This document shows positions 1 through 8,399 of a stretch of 42,460 nucleotides of DNA, piece by piece. Below the pieces are notes generated by a model. That model made no database searches, was not told the DNA's origin, and saw only the letters and a program-made list of their open reading frames with translations. The translations under genes were made by a program, and so were the position numbers. This DNA comes from Dicyema japonicum (lineage: Eukaryota > Dicyemida > Rhombozoa > Dicyemidae), in assembly GCA_011109175.1 (NCBI GenBank), contig RDEW01000079.1, positions 34,986-77,445 of the forward strand, read 5' to 3'. Every line of letters begins with the position of its first letter. Positions within the stretch are counted from its first letter, which is position 1.

Positions 1-154
1 TTCTGGCACGACGCAGTTGGTGGAAAGAGGATCTCTTTCCTAGCAGATATTAGTGTGGCGTTACGTGGTCCACCAAATTCACTTGGGCACTTCAATTGGA
101 TTTGGAAACGCCCAGGTGGAACCTAAGGCCCACCGAAAAAGGACCATTCGAATC
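1..154. other. Left edge, no recognised feature
   Basis: No conserved protein or RNA motif is recognised on either strand before the kinesin-derived segment begins near base 155. The short open frames here do not continue into the kinesin frame. Confidence 0.4.
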
Positions 155-311
155 TTGTGCTGTCTAATACGGTCAAGTACATCTTTGATTGTTTCAAGTC
201 GAGTGAAGTGTGTGTCGTACATCGAAATTGACAACAACTACATCTACGACCTGCTGGAGGAGGAGTGAGTGGTGTCTCTAATGCACAGACACCGACCTCC
301 AAGAAGATCCG
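155..311 (+). pseudogene. Kinesin-6 motor fragment, copy 1
   Basis: This is a short second copy of the kinesin found at 8400-9583, matching about 8567-8723 almost base for base. The readable part is YIEIDNNYIYDLLEEE, the motor-domain stretch that in KIF23/MKLP1 kinesins reads VSYIEIYNNYIYDLLEE. The frame leading into it is shifted by one base in both copies, so the break predates the duplication. The donor-like GTGAGT after the EEE codons and the following CAG mark the same candidate mini-intron as in copy 2. The homology stops abruptly at about 311 and is followed by an unrelated block shared with 12372-13386. No function is expected. DNA-level copying, with the intron kept, explains it better than retroposition. 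Confidence 0.8.
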
Positions 312-319
312 TATAGATG

Positions 320-1330
320 TACTCGTTCTACCTATCTTAGAACATACCAAAAACTACATGTCACTTTCAAACTACGTATAAAAAATAAAAGAAATATTAA
401 ACTAATTGATAAAACGAGTGAAAAAATTAGGCCAACTACTAAGGTTATTTATTCTGCCCTTCCTAACCTCATGAATCATTCTTATTATCAGTTTTATTTT
501 CGCTTTGACTATTTCTTTCATCAGCCATTTTTCGATAAATATTCTCAAACACTCGCAGTTAACACGACTGTAATTCGTTTGTAGAATTCTTCAATTCATC
601 CAACCCCACATTCTCCTTCTTTAACATCTCCTTCACTTTCTCGACCTTCTCCTTCAACTGGTCAGAATCTTCCTGAGACATTTTGTCTTTAAATTCAATC
701 AATTTAGATTCTGTGTCGTGAACAATCCCATCAGCAGAATTACAAGCTTCGACGCGTTCCTACAATGAATTAATATGATTGAAAAAACTCTTCTCTCAGA
801 ATCCATTTTGAAAAATTTTGGGCGTCCTCAACCATTCGCTCAATATCCTCTTTACTGAGGCCTCCGGAGGATTTCAAAATGACTGGAACTAATAAAATGA
901 GGAATACTTTGCTGTTCTTTTCCAGTTCCTTTATCTCTTGCACTTACATTGACTATTCCATTCGCATCAATATCAAAAGTGACTTATATTGAGGAATTCC
1001 TCGAGGTGCTGGTGGGACCCAACCTTGGTAATATTAAAAACTGAAAACCAAAAAGCTGAGATCCTTTGATATAATTTGTACTCGGCATCAAAAAATGTGA
1101 TTCAACAACAAAATTTTTATTTTAAATAATTAGAGAGGCTGTTAGGAGAAAACATATGGTGACCTTCGGCATTCCTGCCTTTTCAGTCTAGCACACACGC
1201 TCGCCTCTCTACACAACCACAGGTTAGGACTTACCGTCGTACCTGCCACCCAGTAATTATCTTCGCTAGGACCTCAGGGAGGCCTTTGAGGGACAATTCC
1301 TGGCGGCGTTGGAGAGCTCCTCTCGCCATT
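320..1330. repeat. About 1-kb duplicated block, copy 1
   Basis: This stretch aligns colinearly with 12372-13386. Both contain the tail of an unrecognised plus-strand gene, then the minus-strand 3' end of mitochondrial Hsp70, then a shared non-coding tail containing the string ACATATGGTGACCTTCGGCA. Copies differ by scattered substitutions and 1-2 base indels. Outside the block the flanks are unrelated: kinesin then RLE retrotransposon here, versus the intact upstream exon and LINE sequence at copy 2. Confidence 0.85.
469..1023 (-). pseudogene. Mitochondrial Hsp70 C-terminal fragment, copy 1
   Basis: On the minus strand this encodes the end of the substrate-binding domain and the helical lid of a DnaK/mtHsp70 (HSPA9-type) chaperone. 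The order is an [10 protein letters not shown]-like start, [36 protein letters not shown], then a lid ending in SLRVF-type helices and a charged tail. The ATPase domain is missing. Two GT...AG segments interrupt the frame: 25 nt at 883-907 and 29 nt at 760-788. Removing the first restores the exact residue spacing between KEQQ and SSGGLS. The DTESKLIEFKDKM junction is intact here but has lost one base in copy 2. One base is lost just after PQIEV (TATATTGAGG against CTATTTGAGG). It is a decayed gene fragment, not a functional chaperone. Confidence 0.85.
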
Positions 1331-1351
1331 CCAAAGTCGGATCCAACTTCA

Positions 1352-1760
1352 GCTGGCATCCCTGAACTGCGCTTCTTAGCTGCATACGGAAGACTGGTTC
1401 GAGGCACTCCCCATCTCTAGCACTGGATCTCTACTGGAAGACGAATCCTTACGGATTGGCATCTGCCTACGTTTGGGCTTGGAGATCTGCTAGCCCCACC
1501 TGTACCGGTGCGGGTCTACGATTTTGCCGAACTGTTTGCACGCCTTATCGTGTAAAAAGAGTGCCGGTAGAATTCCCCGCCACATCCACCTTAACGACGT
1601 TGTTTGAAGGGCACTTGAGTCGGCAGGTCTCCCCTCCACTCTAAAACCAGTCGGCCTCTTCCAGAGTGATGGCAAAAGTCCCGACGGGATGACGATTGTT
1701 CCTTTTAGGGAAGGCAAGTCCCTGGTCTTGGATACCACCTCCGTAGACTCTTTTTCGTGA
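1352..1760 (+). pseudogene. RLE-type retrotransposon endonuclease fragment
   Basis: This is the 3' end of a non-LTR retrotransposon polyprotein of the restriction-like endonuclease (R2-like) group. After small indels the readable order is WFEALPIS, SLRIGICLRLGLEIC, a zinc-knuckle YRCGS...LHALSCKKSAGRIPRH, and DGKSPDGMTI. The cysteine-histidine cluster followed by a KRPD-like motif matches the fully readable relative at 23302-23820 (CRCG...HALSCKKSAGRIPRH, then DGKRPDG). Here the R of RPD is S and at least three frameshifts or stops are present, so it is dead. It ends in a stop shortly after SVDSFS. The adjoining RT piece at 1786-2215 is on the opposite strand, so the two were not left by one simple insertion. 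Confidence 0.75.
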
Positions 1761-1785
1761 CGATGCTACCCAAGACTGTCAGCAA

Positions 1786-2215
1786 TCACAGAGCCGTAGG
1801 AGCGGGGAGATCTTGGGGTTTATTTGTAGGCAGACTTTCATAATTATGTTCCTCTGACGGTGTTCTTGATGTCATGTTTGATGGCCACGTGAAAGGAATC
1901 GGGACTGGAGGTAACAAATTTCCGGACAGCTTGCACTCCATCTTCGAAACAGTTAGCGACGACATGCCGAGCTGGGCGGAGAAAGTTCGTTGTTCGAGCC
2001 ACAACACACGATTGTTGCAGCAGCTTAGCTGCCAGTTGACGGGGAAAGTTTCCCACTGCAATTGGACAGCTTCTGTAAATATAGCCTTCTTTAGCAGTGA
2101 AAACAATTTTCAGTGCCCTTGTTACGCCGAAATCCCAATTGCTCTTGCAAGAGATACTGTTTATCCTCAATATAAGTTGATTTTCATTTTTTCCATGATT
2201 TTTGAGATAGAACAT
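1786..2215 (-). pseudogene. RLE-type retrotransposon RT fragment
   Basis: On the minus strand the frame contains CPIAVGNFPRQLAAKLLQQS and, about 40 residues on, FVTSSPDSFHVAIKHDIKNT. These correspond to RPIAVGNxFRRLxxK and to the LKLDVKNAFN catalytic-aspartate region of the related RT at 20330-20800. The first catalytic Asp environment survives as KHDIKNT. No YADD box is present because the fragment ends first. It is a short, 3'-truncated piece, inverted relative to the endonuclease piece at 1352-1760. Confidence 0.65.
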
Positions 2216-2289
2216 ATGAGACTGATTGGTCTGTAATTTGCCGGATCAGAACTCGGTTTTCCTTTGTTCGGAATCATGCGAACGATTGT

Positions 2290-2797
2290 CCTCTTCCATG
2301 CTTGAGGAACGTGTCACCGAGGAAGACTTATTGGTGTTTTGCGGGATTCCTCGACGGGGACGGGGACTGTGTTAGAGTTCTATTGTCGAACACGGAACTG
2401 ATGGTACGAATCGGGAGCACGTCATCCAGAAATTTTTCGACGACAGGGGTACCCCTCCTGAAGACTCCCTTTCCCCTTTGCTGTTCGTGATATACCTGGA
2501 GGCGGAACTGCACGATCTTAGACGCTTTCAAATCACTGAAATTGTATACGCTACGATGTGGATTTTATATCACCTGATACAACAGCCTAGAGGCGGTTAC
2601 TTGACGTTGCTCCAGCAGAGCTTGGAAAATGGTTCCTTACCGTGAATACAACTAAAAATGAAATCACGGAAATTCCCACATATGGGATCAAGATTGGATG
2701 AGGAATGGAGACGTTCCAGAAACCCTGGCTGACTCCTCGGAGATAGTGAGGACATAACCCGGAGGAAAGGCCATTGACAAAGTATTCGGCTTATGAA
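2290..2797 (+). pseudogene. LINE reverse transcriptase, fingers/palm part
   Basis: After correcting single-base slips this reads as the central part of a non-LTR RT. It has a GTPPEDSLSPLLFVIYLEAE stretch (family consensus GxPQGDSLSPLLFxIYLE), then EIVYA(D)DVDFI with the YADD box broken by one missing base, then EEWRRSRNPG...LLGDSEDITRRK. The last motif, WRxxxKLGSLLGDSED, is characteristic of a LINE family widespread in invertebrates. The frame breaks off near 2797 where about 284 bp of unrelated DNA has been inserted. The element resumes at 3082. Confidence 0.7.
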
Positions 2798-3081
2798 GAA
2801 TTGAGGCATATTTAGATAGTCACTTATTTCTTTGTTAGATTTTCCATTAATTGAATGTTCAACAATCATTTTTTTGGTTGAAAGGGAAATACTATTTCTT
2901 TTTTGTCCATATATTGCTCTTACTCTAACACAGAATTTCCCGAAAAACGTTAATGCTTGCTTATATGCGGTTTGAAAGCTAATGTTCAGAGGTTTAACAC
3001 TAATGCTTGATGCGTCAACACTAATGCTTGCGCTTTCGACGCTAAAGCTCGGAAAACCCTATACTCTCGACGGTCGCGTTA
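2798..3081. mobile_element. Insertion in LINE, with Tc1/mariner-like HTH scrap
   Basis: This insert separates the two halves of a LINE (2290-2797 and 3082-3616). On the minus strand its left part can be read as MIVEHSINGKSNKEISDYLN, which looks like the N-terminal helix-turn-helix of Tc1/mariner-type transposases (GKSxxEIxxxLN). Its right part carries three copies of a TAATGCTTG motif between about 2951 and 3035, in a TTAACACTAATGCTTG context, which could be sub-terminal binding sites. I cannot identify terminal inverted repeats or a target duplication, so the class is tentative. Confidence 0.35.
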
Positions 3082-3616
3082 AACAGGCTGAAAACGGATT
3101 GGGTGGCTAACAGGCCGACAATGATCGCGCTTCGTTTGCGCCTCTACGATGCTTTTGTGAAACCGGTACTACTATATAACTCCTCAATTTGGGAGATCTC
3201 GGCTTCGGAAATTAAAAGCCTCAACTCCTTCCATCGAATACAACTGCGAATACTATGCGGGGTATAATGGCCGACACTGATCAACAATGAGGCACTGAAC
3301 CGAAAGTGCTCTGCGCGAGCTGTGACCTGCGACGTGATGGATGTCCGATGGAGACTGTTTGAACATGTCCTGCGGTTGGGCCCGACGTCACTTGCAAATC
3401 TGGCTATGGAGGAGTACTTTGCTGCAAGTGAAAGAAATATCTGGGGCCCCCGCGTAAACACTACCAGAGATGCTGGACGCAGATCTCCAATCAATCAACC
3501 TCAGGCTTAAAAGTGGGGATGATCTGGATGCAATCAGGATTTTAGCATGCAACAGGAGAGGATGACAAAGGATTGTCGAGAAAATCGTTTCAAATCCCGC
3601 ACGTGTGGAGATATAA
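3082..3616 (+). pseudogene. LINE reverse transcriptase, C-terminal part
   Basis: This continues the LINE interrupted at 2797. Readable segments are LRLYDAFVKPVLLYNSSIW, LNSFHRIQLRILCGV, RWRLFEHVLRLG and, after a frame slip, SGDDLDAIRILACNRRG followed by QRIVEKI and a stop at about 3614-3616. This is the standard order of the C-terminal region in LINEs of the WRxVxKLGSLLGDSED type (LYDAFVxPVLLYNSxxW; RWxLFGHVLRL). There is no recognisable endonuclease, and the 5' half of the element is absent. Confidence 0.75.
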
Positions 3617-3677
3617 CTATTATGTCTCTAAGGCAGTTGCTAATAATAATTATCGATCTGTTACTAATCTTCCTAGT

Positions 3678-3694
3678 CTGGGTTCGATTCCCAG
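3678..3694 (+). other. tRNA-like T-arm / Pol III B-box match
   Basis: CTGGG-TTCGATT-CCCAG forms a perfect 5-bp stem with a 7-nt loop and contains the B-box consensus GGTTCGANTCC. It lies just after the LINE stop codon. No acceptor stem, D-arm or anticodon arm can be folded around it, so it is not a tRNA gene. It may be a tRNA-derived 3' tail of a SINE or LINE. Confidence 0.35.
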
Positions 3695-3699
3695 GGGCT

Positions 3700-4172
3700 G
3701 CCTGTGCCGGAAACTTCGATTGGGCTTGACGAGCGACGCCGTTATAACATCTCATCACACACAGATTCCTAATATGATTGGACTTTCTAATGGGACGTCA
3801 CGAGCTTTCTAGCGTCGTTGCAACCTCACACAGCCAAAAGAAAACGTATAAGACAAGGACTCAATAATTCCGGATTAAGTTCTCTTTCCGGTAAACGAAG
3901 ACAGCAAAGATCATCTTTTCCTTGCCGTCCCCCCGAAGGATGTGTTCCAGTAAGATAATTGTTGTTTCCATATTTTCGCTACGAGCGACAACGGTGGTTT
4001 AATTTTTGCAAAAATTTTTGCAGGTCCACGGTGGTTTTGCAATTCCGGATTAATTAGAATAATTAACTTCCTTGCTCTCTCTTTAAAAAGCTCTCTTTGT
4101 GCGGCTTAGCGCAAGCGAAATCTCAGTAACCTACGGGCCTCTGGTTTGCGATGCGTTTATTTTGATTCTTGT
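3700..4172. other. Intergenic, short direct repeats only
   Basis: No protein or RNA gene is recognised. The 13-mer AATTCCGGATTAA occurs at 3866-3878 and again at 4041-4053, and the string ACGGTGGTTT occurs twice between 3988 and 4037. These could be remnants of the left end of the Tigger element whose gene starts at 4173, but no matching right end was found. Confidence 0.3.
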
Positions 4173-5213
4173 ATGGTTCGTAAAAAGAATTCAAAGATTA
4201 ATTATGAAACAAAAATTAAAATTGCTAAAGATATAAAACATGGTCAATTTTCAGAAAGAGATATCGCTAAAAGTATAAAACGAGCAAAGGTATCTTTTTA
4301 AATAATTGTTTATTACAGGTACTATTTCTCGCAATAAACAAAATTTGGTTAATTATTTTGACGTGGGATTAACTGAATGCAATCGAAACAAGGAATCATG
4401 CGATCCAAATAATCAATCTTCTACACAAGAAAAATCGTCTACACTAGATAGATTAGTTTTTGAAACTTTTCTACATTTGAGAGTTGAATTTCTTACAATT
4501 TCTGGAATTATATTAAAACTCATTGCAAAAATAATTTCTACAAAAATAAATTATGAATCATTTAAGGCATCAAATAAATGGCTCGAACGGTTCAAGAAAA
4601 GGCACGAGTTGCTATTCAAAAATATAAGTGGAGAAATGAATTCGTCTGACCTTGCTTCTGTATCCAATTTTTTCTCTGCTCGGAAACTGTAGGAAGTGAA
4701 AATATTTTCAACTGTGACGAAACAGCTTTATACATAAAGCGAACGCCGTCGAAATCTTTTGTTCAATTTAATGACAAATGTAATGGAATTAAAAAGAGTA
4801 AAGAAGGTTTCCCTTCTCTTTGTTGTAATGCACTTGGTGAAAAGTTAAAACCTCTATTAATTGGAAAATTCAAATCTCCTCGGTCTTTAAAAAATTTTAA
4901 CACCGAGGATTACGGAGTACTAAATGCTGCTTCAAAAAATTCGTGGATGACTAGTGATATTTTTGCGAATTGGTTATGGAAAGTAAATCAAGATATGATT
5001 TATGAAAACAGAAAAATTGTTTTAATACTGGAAAATGCGAGCTGTCACAGAAATGCAGAATATTCCAATGTTGATTTACTTTTTCTTCTAAAAAATACGA
5101 CCGCTTTAATTAAACCCTTAGATATGGGAATAATAAAATCCTTAAGTCCCTCTACTTCAATAAACTACTTGATTTTACCCTTATATTTGAGAAAGAACAG
5201 CTCTCTGATTTGA
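4173..5213 (+). pseudogene. Tigger/pogo-like transposase 1
   Basis: The frame opens at ATG 4173 with a basic helix-turn-helix region (KIKIAKDIKHGQFSERDIAK). Next come a CENP-B-like second DNA-binding region (FKASNKWLERFKKRH), the first catalytic block (FNCDETALYIKR), a GKFKSPRSLKNF stretch and the last block (ALIKPLDMGIIKSL). This order is that of Tigger/pogo DDD transposases. A 29-nt GT...AG segment at 4290-4318 separates the N-terminal helix region from the rest and looks like a mini-intron, although strict GT-AG splicing leaves the frame off by one base. The second catalytic position reads LILENASCHR, with Glu where Tigger has Asp. Stops and a frameshift after 4692 make it non-functional. 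Terminal repeats were not found. Confidence 0.75.
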
Positions 5214-5239
5214 ATCTGAATAATATTTCAAAAAAAACA

Positions 5240-5271
5240 ATGGCTACTAAACCTACAGTCACTCCAATCAT
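5240..5271 (+). pseudogene. Ginger-like transposase scrap
   Basis: MATKPTVTPII is read here and matches the TPII motif region of the Ginger-like transposases at 18841 and 29161 (MATKPTITPIIARGP). The match ends at the start of a 28-bp tandem repeat, so only about ten residues remain. Confidence 0.4.
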
Positions 5272-5333
5272 TAAGTGGTTCGAAAAAATATGATATAGTC
5301 TACAGTAAGTGGTTCGAAAAAATATGATATAGT
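5272..5333 (+). repeat. 28-bp tandem duplication
   Basis: Two identical 28-bp units (TAAGTGGTTCGAAAAAATAT... ending in GATATAGT) lie at 5272-5299 and 5306-5333, separated by 6 bp. This looks like a recent local duplication at a transposon junction. Confidence 0.85.
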
Positions 5334-5428
5334 AAAATATTCAATGGCGAATCGCATATTTTAGAATTAATATAGTATTAATATTTAATACTATATTTGC
5401 CGATCAAAATTAAAAAAATAAATGGGTA

Positions 5429-5469
5429 GAGCCATACGTGTCGGCCACCCATATGAGCCGACCGTGACA
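5429..5469. mobile_element. Ginger-like right terminus (family 1)
   Basis: Read on the minus strand, this begins TGTCACG and is followed by two tandem 17-bp boxes (5446-5462 and 5429-5445; about 11 of 17 positions identical). The layout matches the better-preserved Ginger-like ends at 6218-6257, 18202-18240, 20810-20850 and 34480-34519. No gene can be assigned to it with certainty; the scrap at 5240-5271 may belong to it. Confidence 0.45.
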
Positions 5470-5636
5470 TAATATATATAATATATAATAAATTTAGAGT
5501 TGCTGTTGAAATAATTCTAGTTGTTGTTGTATGGAGTATCGTCACGTCATTGATGCTCAAAAAACTATTAATAAATAATAATTTGAAGAGTCACTTCAAA
5601 AATTACTTTCGATAGACAAAAGGTCTGGCATCGTTC

Positions 5637-5664
5637 GCGGCAACGCACACTGCGTCCTTGCCGC
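5637..5664. other. GC-rich hairpin in AT-rich spacer
   Basis: GCGGCAA (5637-5643) pairs with TTGCCGC (5658-5664), and inside it CGCA pairs with TGCG around a 3-nt loop, leaving a TCC bulge. The paired region stands out against the surrounding AT-rich DNA. I do not recognise it as a known RNA. Confidence 0.45.
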
Positions 5665-5799
5665 TGGGCATCCTAATTAATTTCATAACATTGATTTTTG
5701 TCCGAATTTAAAAAAAAAGATAGACAAAAAGAAGATTAAAAACACCTATTTTCTCATTGCACTGCATAGAAAGATAGGGCGAAACTAATTACCGTTAAA

Positions 5800-6060
5800 A
5801 AATATAATTTCTAAAATAGGTTTGTGTATATAATCCAAAAAGTATTAAATAAATGGTTGAAATGAAAAAAAGATTAAATTATTGTCAAAATAGCCCGAAT
5901 TCAATTACAGAATATCGAATATCATATGAAATTCTGTAAGTCAACAATATATTTAATCAATTTTGATACAAAAACAAACCATTAATATAATAGAATACAA
6001 TTTGATAAATAAATAAAACAATGCACCACAAGAAAATTAACCACGAGTTGCAACGTGTTA
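5800..6060. repeat. Dispersed AT-rich repeat, copy 1
   Basis: It shares long runs with about 16390-16660 and 26775-27030, including AATATCGAATAT and GAAATTCTGTAAGTC. An internal ACAGAAT...ATTCTGT pair can form a small stem. No coding capacity is evident. Its presence outside the large duplication shows that it is an independent repeat family. Confidence 0.7.
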
Positions 6061-6217
6061 CATTTATTATAAAAATTAGCGTTTATAAAAAAAAGTAAAT
6101 GATAAGTAATTAATTAAATTTTTATTTTGGCTGTATTATTAATAACTAAGTATTTTTTAAATCTGCCGGAGGTTAATCGATTTACGGCTTATTGATTTTT
6201 ACGGCATTTTACGGCAA

Positions 6218-6257
6218 CGGCTCGTTGTCAACCTGGGCTCATTGTCAACCTGTCACA
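6218..6257. mobile_element. Ginger-like right terminus (family 2)
   Basis: Two tandem 17-bp boxes, CGGCTCGTTGTCAACCT (6218-6234) and GGGCTCATTGTCAACCT (6235-6251), are followed by GTCACA (6252-6257). On the opposite strand the end reads TGTGAC plus two boxes, as at the complete element 20810-22616. Just outside it is a perfect 21-bp palindrome (6272-6292). The rest of the element is not identifiable in the window. Confidence 0.6.
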
Positions 6258-6284
6258 ATAATTAAACATTAAAATCTATATAAT

Positions 6285-7160
6285 ATAGATTTAAGAATTT
6301 TCTCGAAGATGTTGATGCTGAGTATGGAGATTTGCTCATGCATTATTATTATTGCCCCATTTGCTCATGCATACAACCGTACGATGGTTGAGTCGGGAGC
6401 ATGTCTAAAAAGGTTGTATAAATTTTAAATAAATCGCATTTAGATTTTATGACCTTCTCCCGGAGATGATAAATTTTATTGACAATAAGATATTTATCTT
6501 CAGCCTACTGATAAGGAGTGGATTACGGATTTAGCATTTATGGTTGATATTTCTACACACCTTTCGATTTTGAATACTTCTCTGCAGGGTAAGAACAAAC
6601 TATGTCATGAGTTATACGGACTGGTTTCTGCATTTATCGAAAAACTACACCTTTTCAAAATACAAATTGCAAGTAGAGTTACCATTCATTTTCCAATACT
6701 TCAAACTACAAGCAAGGAGGAAGATATATGAAAAAATATACATCTGTTATTAGTGACTTAATCGATGAATTCAAAACACGTTTTAATGATTTTAAAGAAG
6801 CTCTACCTATTATGCAAATATTTTTCGTCACCTATGGAAACAGATGCTGTAACCGCTCCATATGTATATCAGCTGGAGCTTGTTGAAATGCAGGCAGATT
6901 TACAACTTACCGCGCTATTTAAGTCCAGTGAACTATTGGATTTTTGGAGTCGAATTCCACAATGGAAATATCCGAACTTGGTCGATAATGCTCCAAAAAA
7001 ATGCATCAGTCTTCGGATCAACGTATAATGTGAAGCTCTTTTCAGTAAACTTACGCGAATAAAAAGTAAGTATCGAAATCGATTGACTGATGAACACCTA
7101 ATACATCGTCTTCGAACTTTACTCCTCGTTTCGATAAAATAGTAGACGCCAAGCAAAATC
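6285..7160 (+). pseudogene. hAT transposase fragment (GTF2IRD2/ZBED5 type)
   Basis: This is the second half of a hAT-type transposase of the family also domesticated as GTF2IRD2 and ZBED5 in vertebrates. In order one reads FLEDVDAEYGDLL, ITDLAFMVDISTHLSILNTS, a run matching LQGKNKLCHELY, YQLELVEMQADLQLTALFKS, WKYPNLVDNA, ASVFGSTY and LTDEHL. The last two are the hATC dimerisation block. Several frameshifts separate these pieces. The BED finger and N-terminal half are missing: the fragment starts abruptly next to a Ginger-like end. Related pieces lie at 10775-11082, 36340-37301 and 40463-40710. Confidence 0.75.
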
Positions 7161-7167
7161 AAATCAA

Positions 7168-7316
7168 TTTTTTTCGGAATGCCACTTTTTAGCATTAGTC
7201 AATATTTTTCTCGAATGCCACTTTTAGCATTAGTCAATATTTTTCTCGGAATGCCACTTTTTAGCATTAGTCAATATTTTTTTCGGAATGCCACTTTTTT
7301 AGTCTTAGTCAATTTT
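7168..7316 (+). repeat. About 36-bp minisatellite, four units
   Basis: Four units of roughly 36 bp are built on GGAATGCCAC, a T-run and AGCATTAGTCAATA, with one- or two-base differences. The array begins immediately after the hAT dimerisation block and may be a sub-terminal repeat of that element. Confidence 0.85.
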
Positions 7317-8399
7317 TTTGTTATTAAATAAATAATTATTTTATTTTTTAAATAATGCGTTATAATTTAATACGAAGCGGCCCCGCCGACATTATCGACG
7401 TTGCGTTGCCTCTCACGACAGAGATCAACTGGAGAAGCCACCAAGTCTCACGTGCGTCGTATCATTTGAATTTGGCCAAGCGTCCAAGTTTCTTCAGGAA
7501 TCGGAGCGATTTTCCACATATTCCTCCAGTTATCTCGATTACTATCGGATAGAACGCGAATCGGTCGCGCACTCCGTACGGACTTTCGAATTTCTTGAGT
7601 GCAAGTGAAGGATTGGTACCATAGTTCTTTTTAATCCTTATTTACAATTTAGAATAATTTGAGTTTACCCTATCTCCAATTTTAAATGAATGTTTTGAAT
7701 AATGAACCCCCATTTTTTGTTCATTTTTTGGAATATCGAGATGTCACATCGGTGGGCCTGAAAATTAAAAGCAAAATTCTATGTTTTTTGAATCTATTCT
7801 ATATTTTGCGAATTTTAACTAACCATCTGAATTAAGGACTTGAAAATTTGCAAATTTCACAATCGGCAACAATTTTACGGATTATTTGTCGTATTTGCAG
7901 TAAAGTATCTTTCATGGCACATGTTCTCGAGAGTGTTATGTCCACAATGCGAGATGAATTTGGCTAGCCACCAATTTCATCTCGTCAACGTTGTCCGTCG
8001 AAATCACTAATTTGTGGTTTCCACACGGCTGTTTGAAGTATATTCTTCCATTGATTAACATAAATTTTCAGCTTTCTTTTTAAAGCAGTAAACTTTTTGT
8101 CTCGATTGATTTTCGATATTTTGTCCATTTAAAACTTGTTCTAGCAATCGATACTCATCCATATCTTTACAAAAGAACGCGACATAAGTAACCCAGAAGA
8201 AACACGCCTTTATATATATATTACAATTACAGATGTATGTCGTAATGTGTTCATCAGCCAATAATTGATGGTATGATAGTTGATCAGTTAGGTATACTGT
8301 CGACTCCGAGATCTGTCCAAGACGACACATTATCGCATTACACGACGGACGGAGGACAATATCGTGGGGGGAAGGGAAGGCAAGTGAGGACGTCGCACC
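7317..8399. other. Spacer without recognised genes
   Basis: Open frames up to 65 codons occur (for example 7355-7552, in a more GC-rich patch) but match no family I recognise and show no frame-restoring introns. The last 130 bases before the kinesin are GC-rich and probably contain decayed upstream kinesin sequence. Confidence 0.4.

Larger units (their letters stand above)
5470..6217. other. AT-rich spacer with a dispersed repeat and a hairpin
   Basis: No coding region is supported. The stretch contains a GC-rich hairpin at 5637-5664 and one copy of a dispersed AT-rich repeat at about 5800-6060, both listed separately. Confidence 0.5.

Noticed and set aside
3678-3694. tRNA gene
   Set aside because: Only the T-arm can be formed; the acceptor, D- and anticodon stems are missing.
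5378-5560. Minus-strand 60-codon open frame
   Set aside because: It overlaps the Ginger-like terminus and AT-rich microsatellite sequence (TATATAATATATAA) and has no protein-like conservation.
6272-6292. Perfect 21-bp palindrome as a regulatory operator
   Set aside because: It is pure AT-rich sequence just outside a transposon end; nothing suggests a bound regulator.
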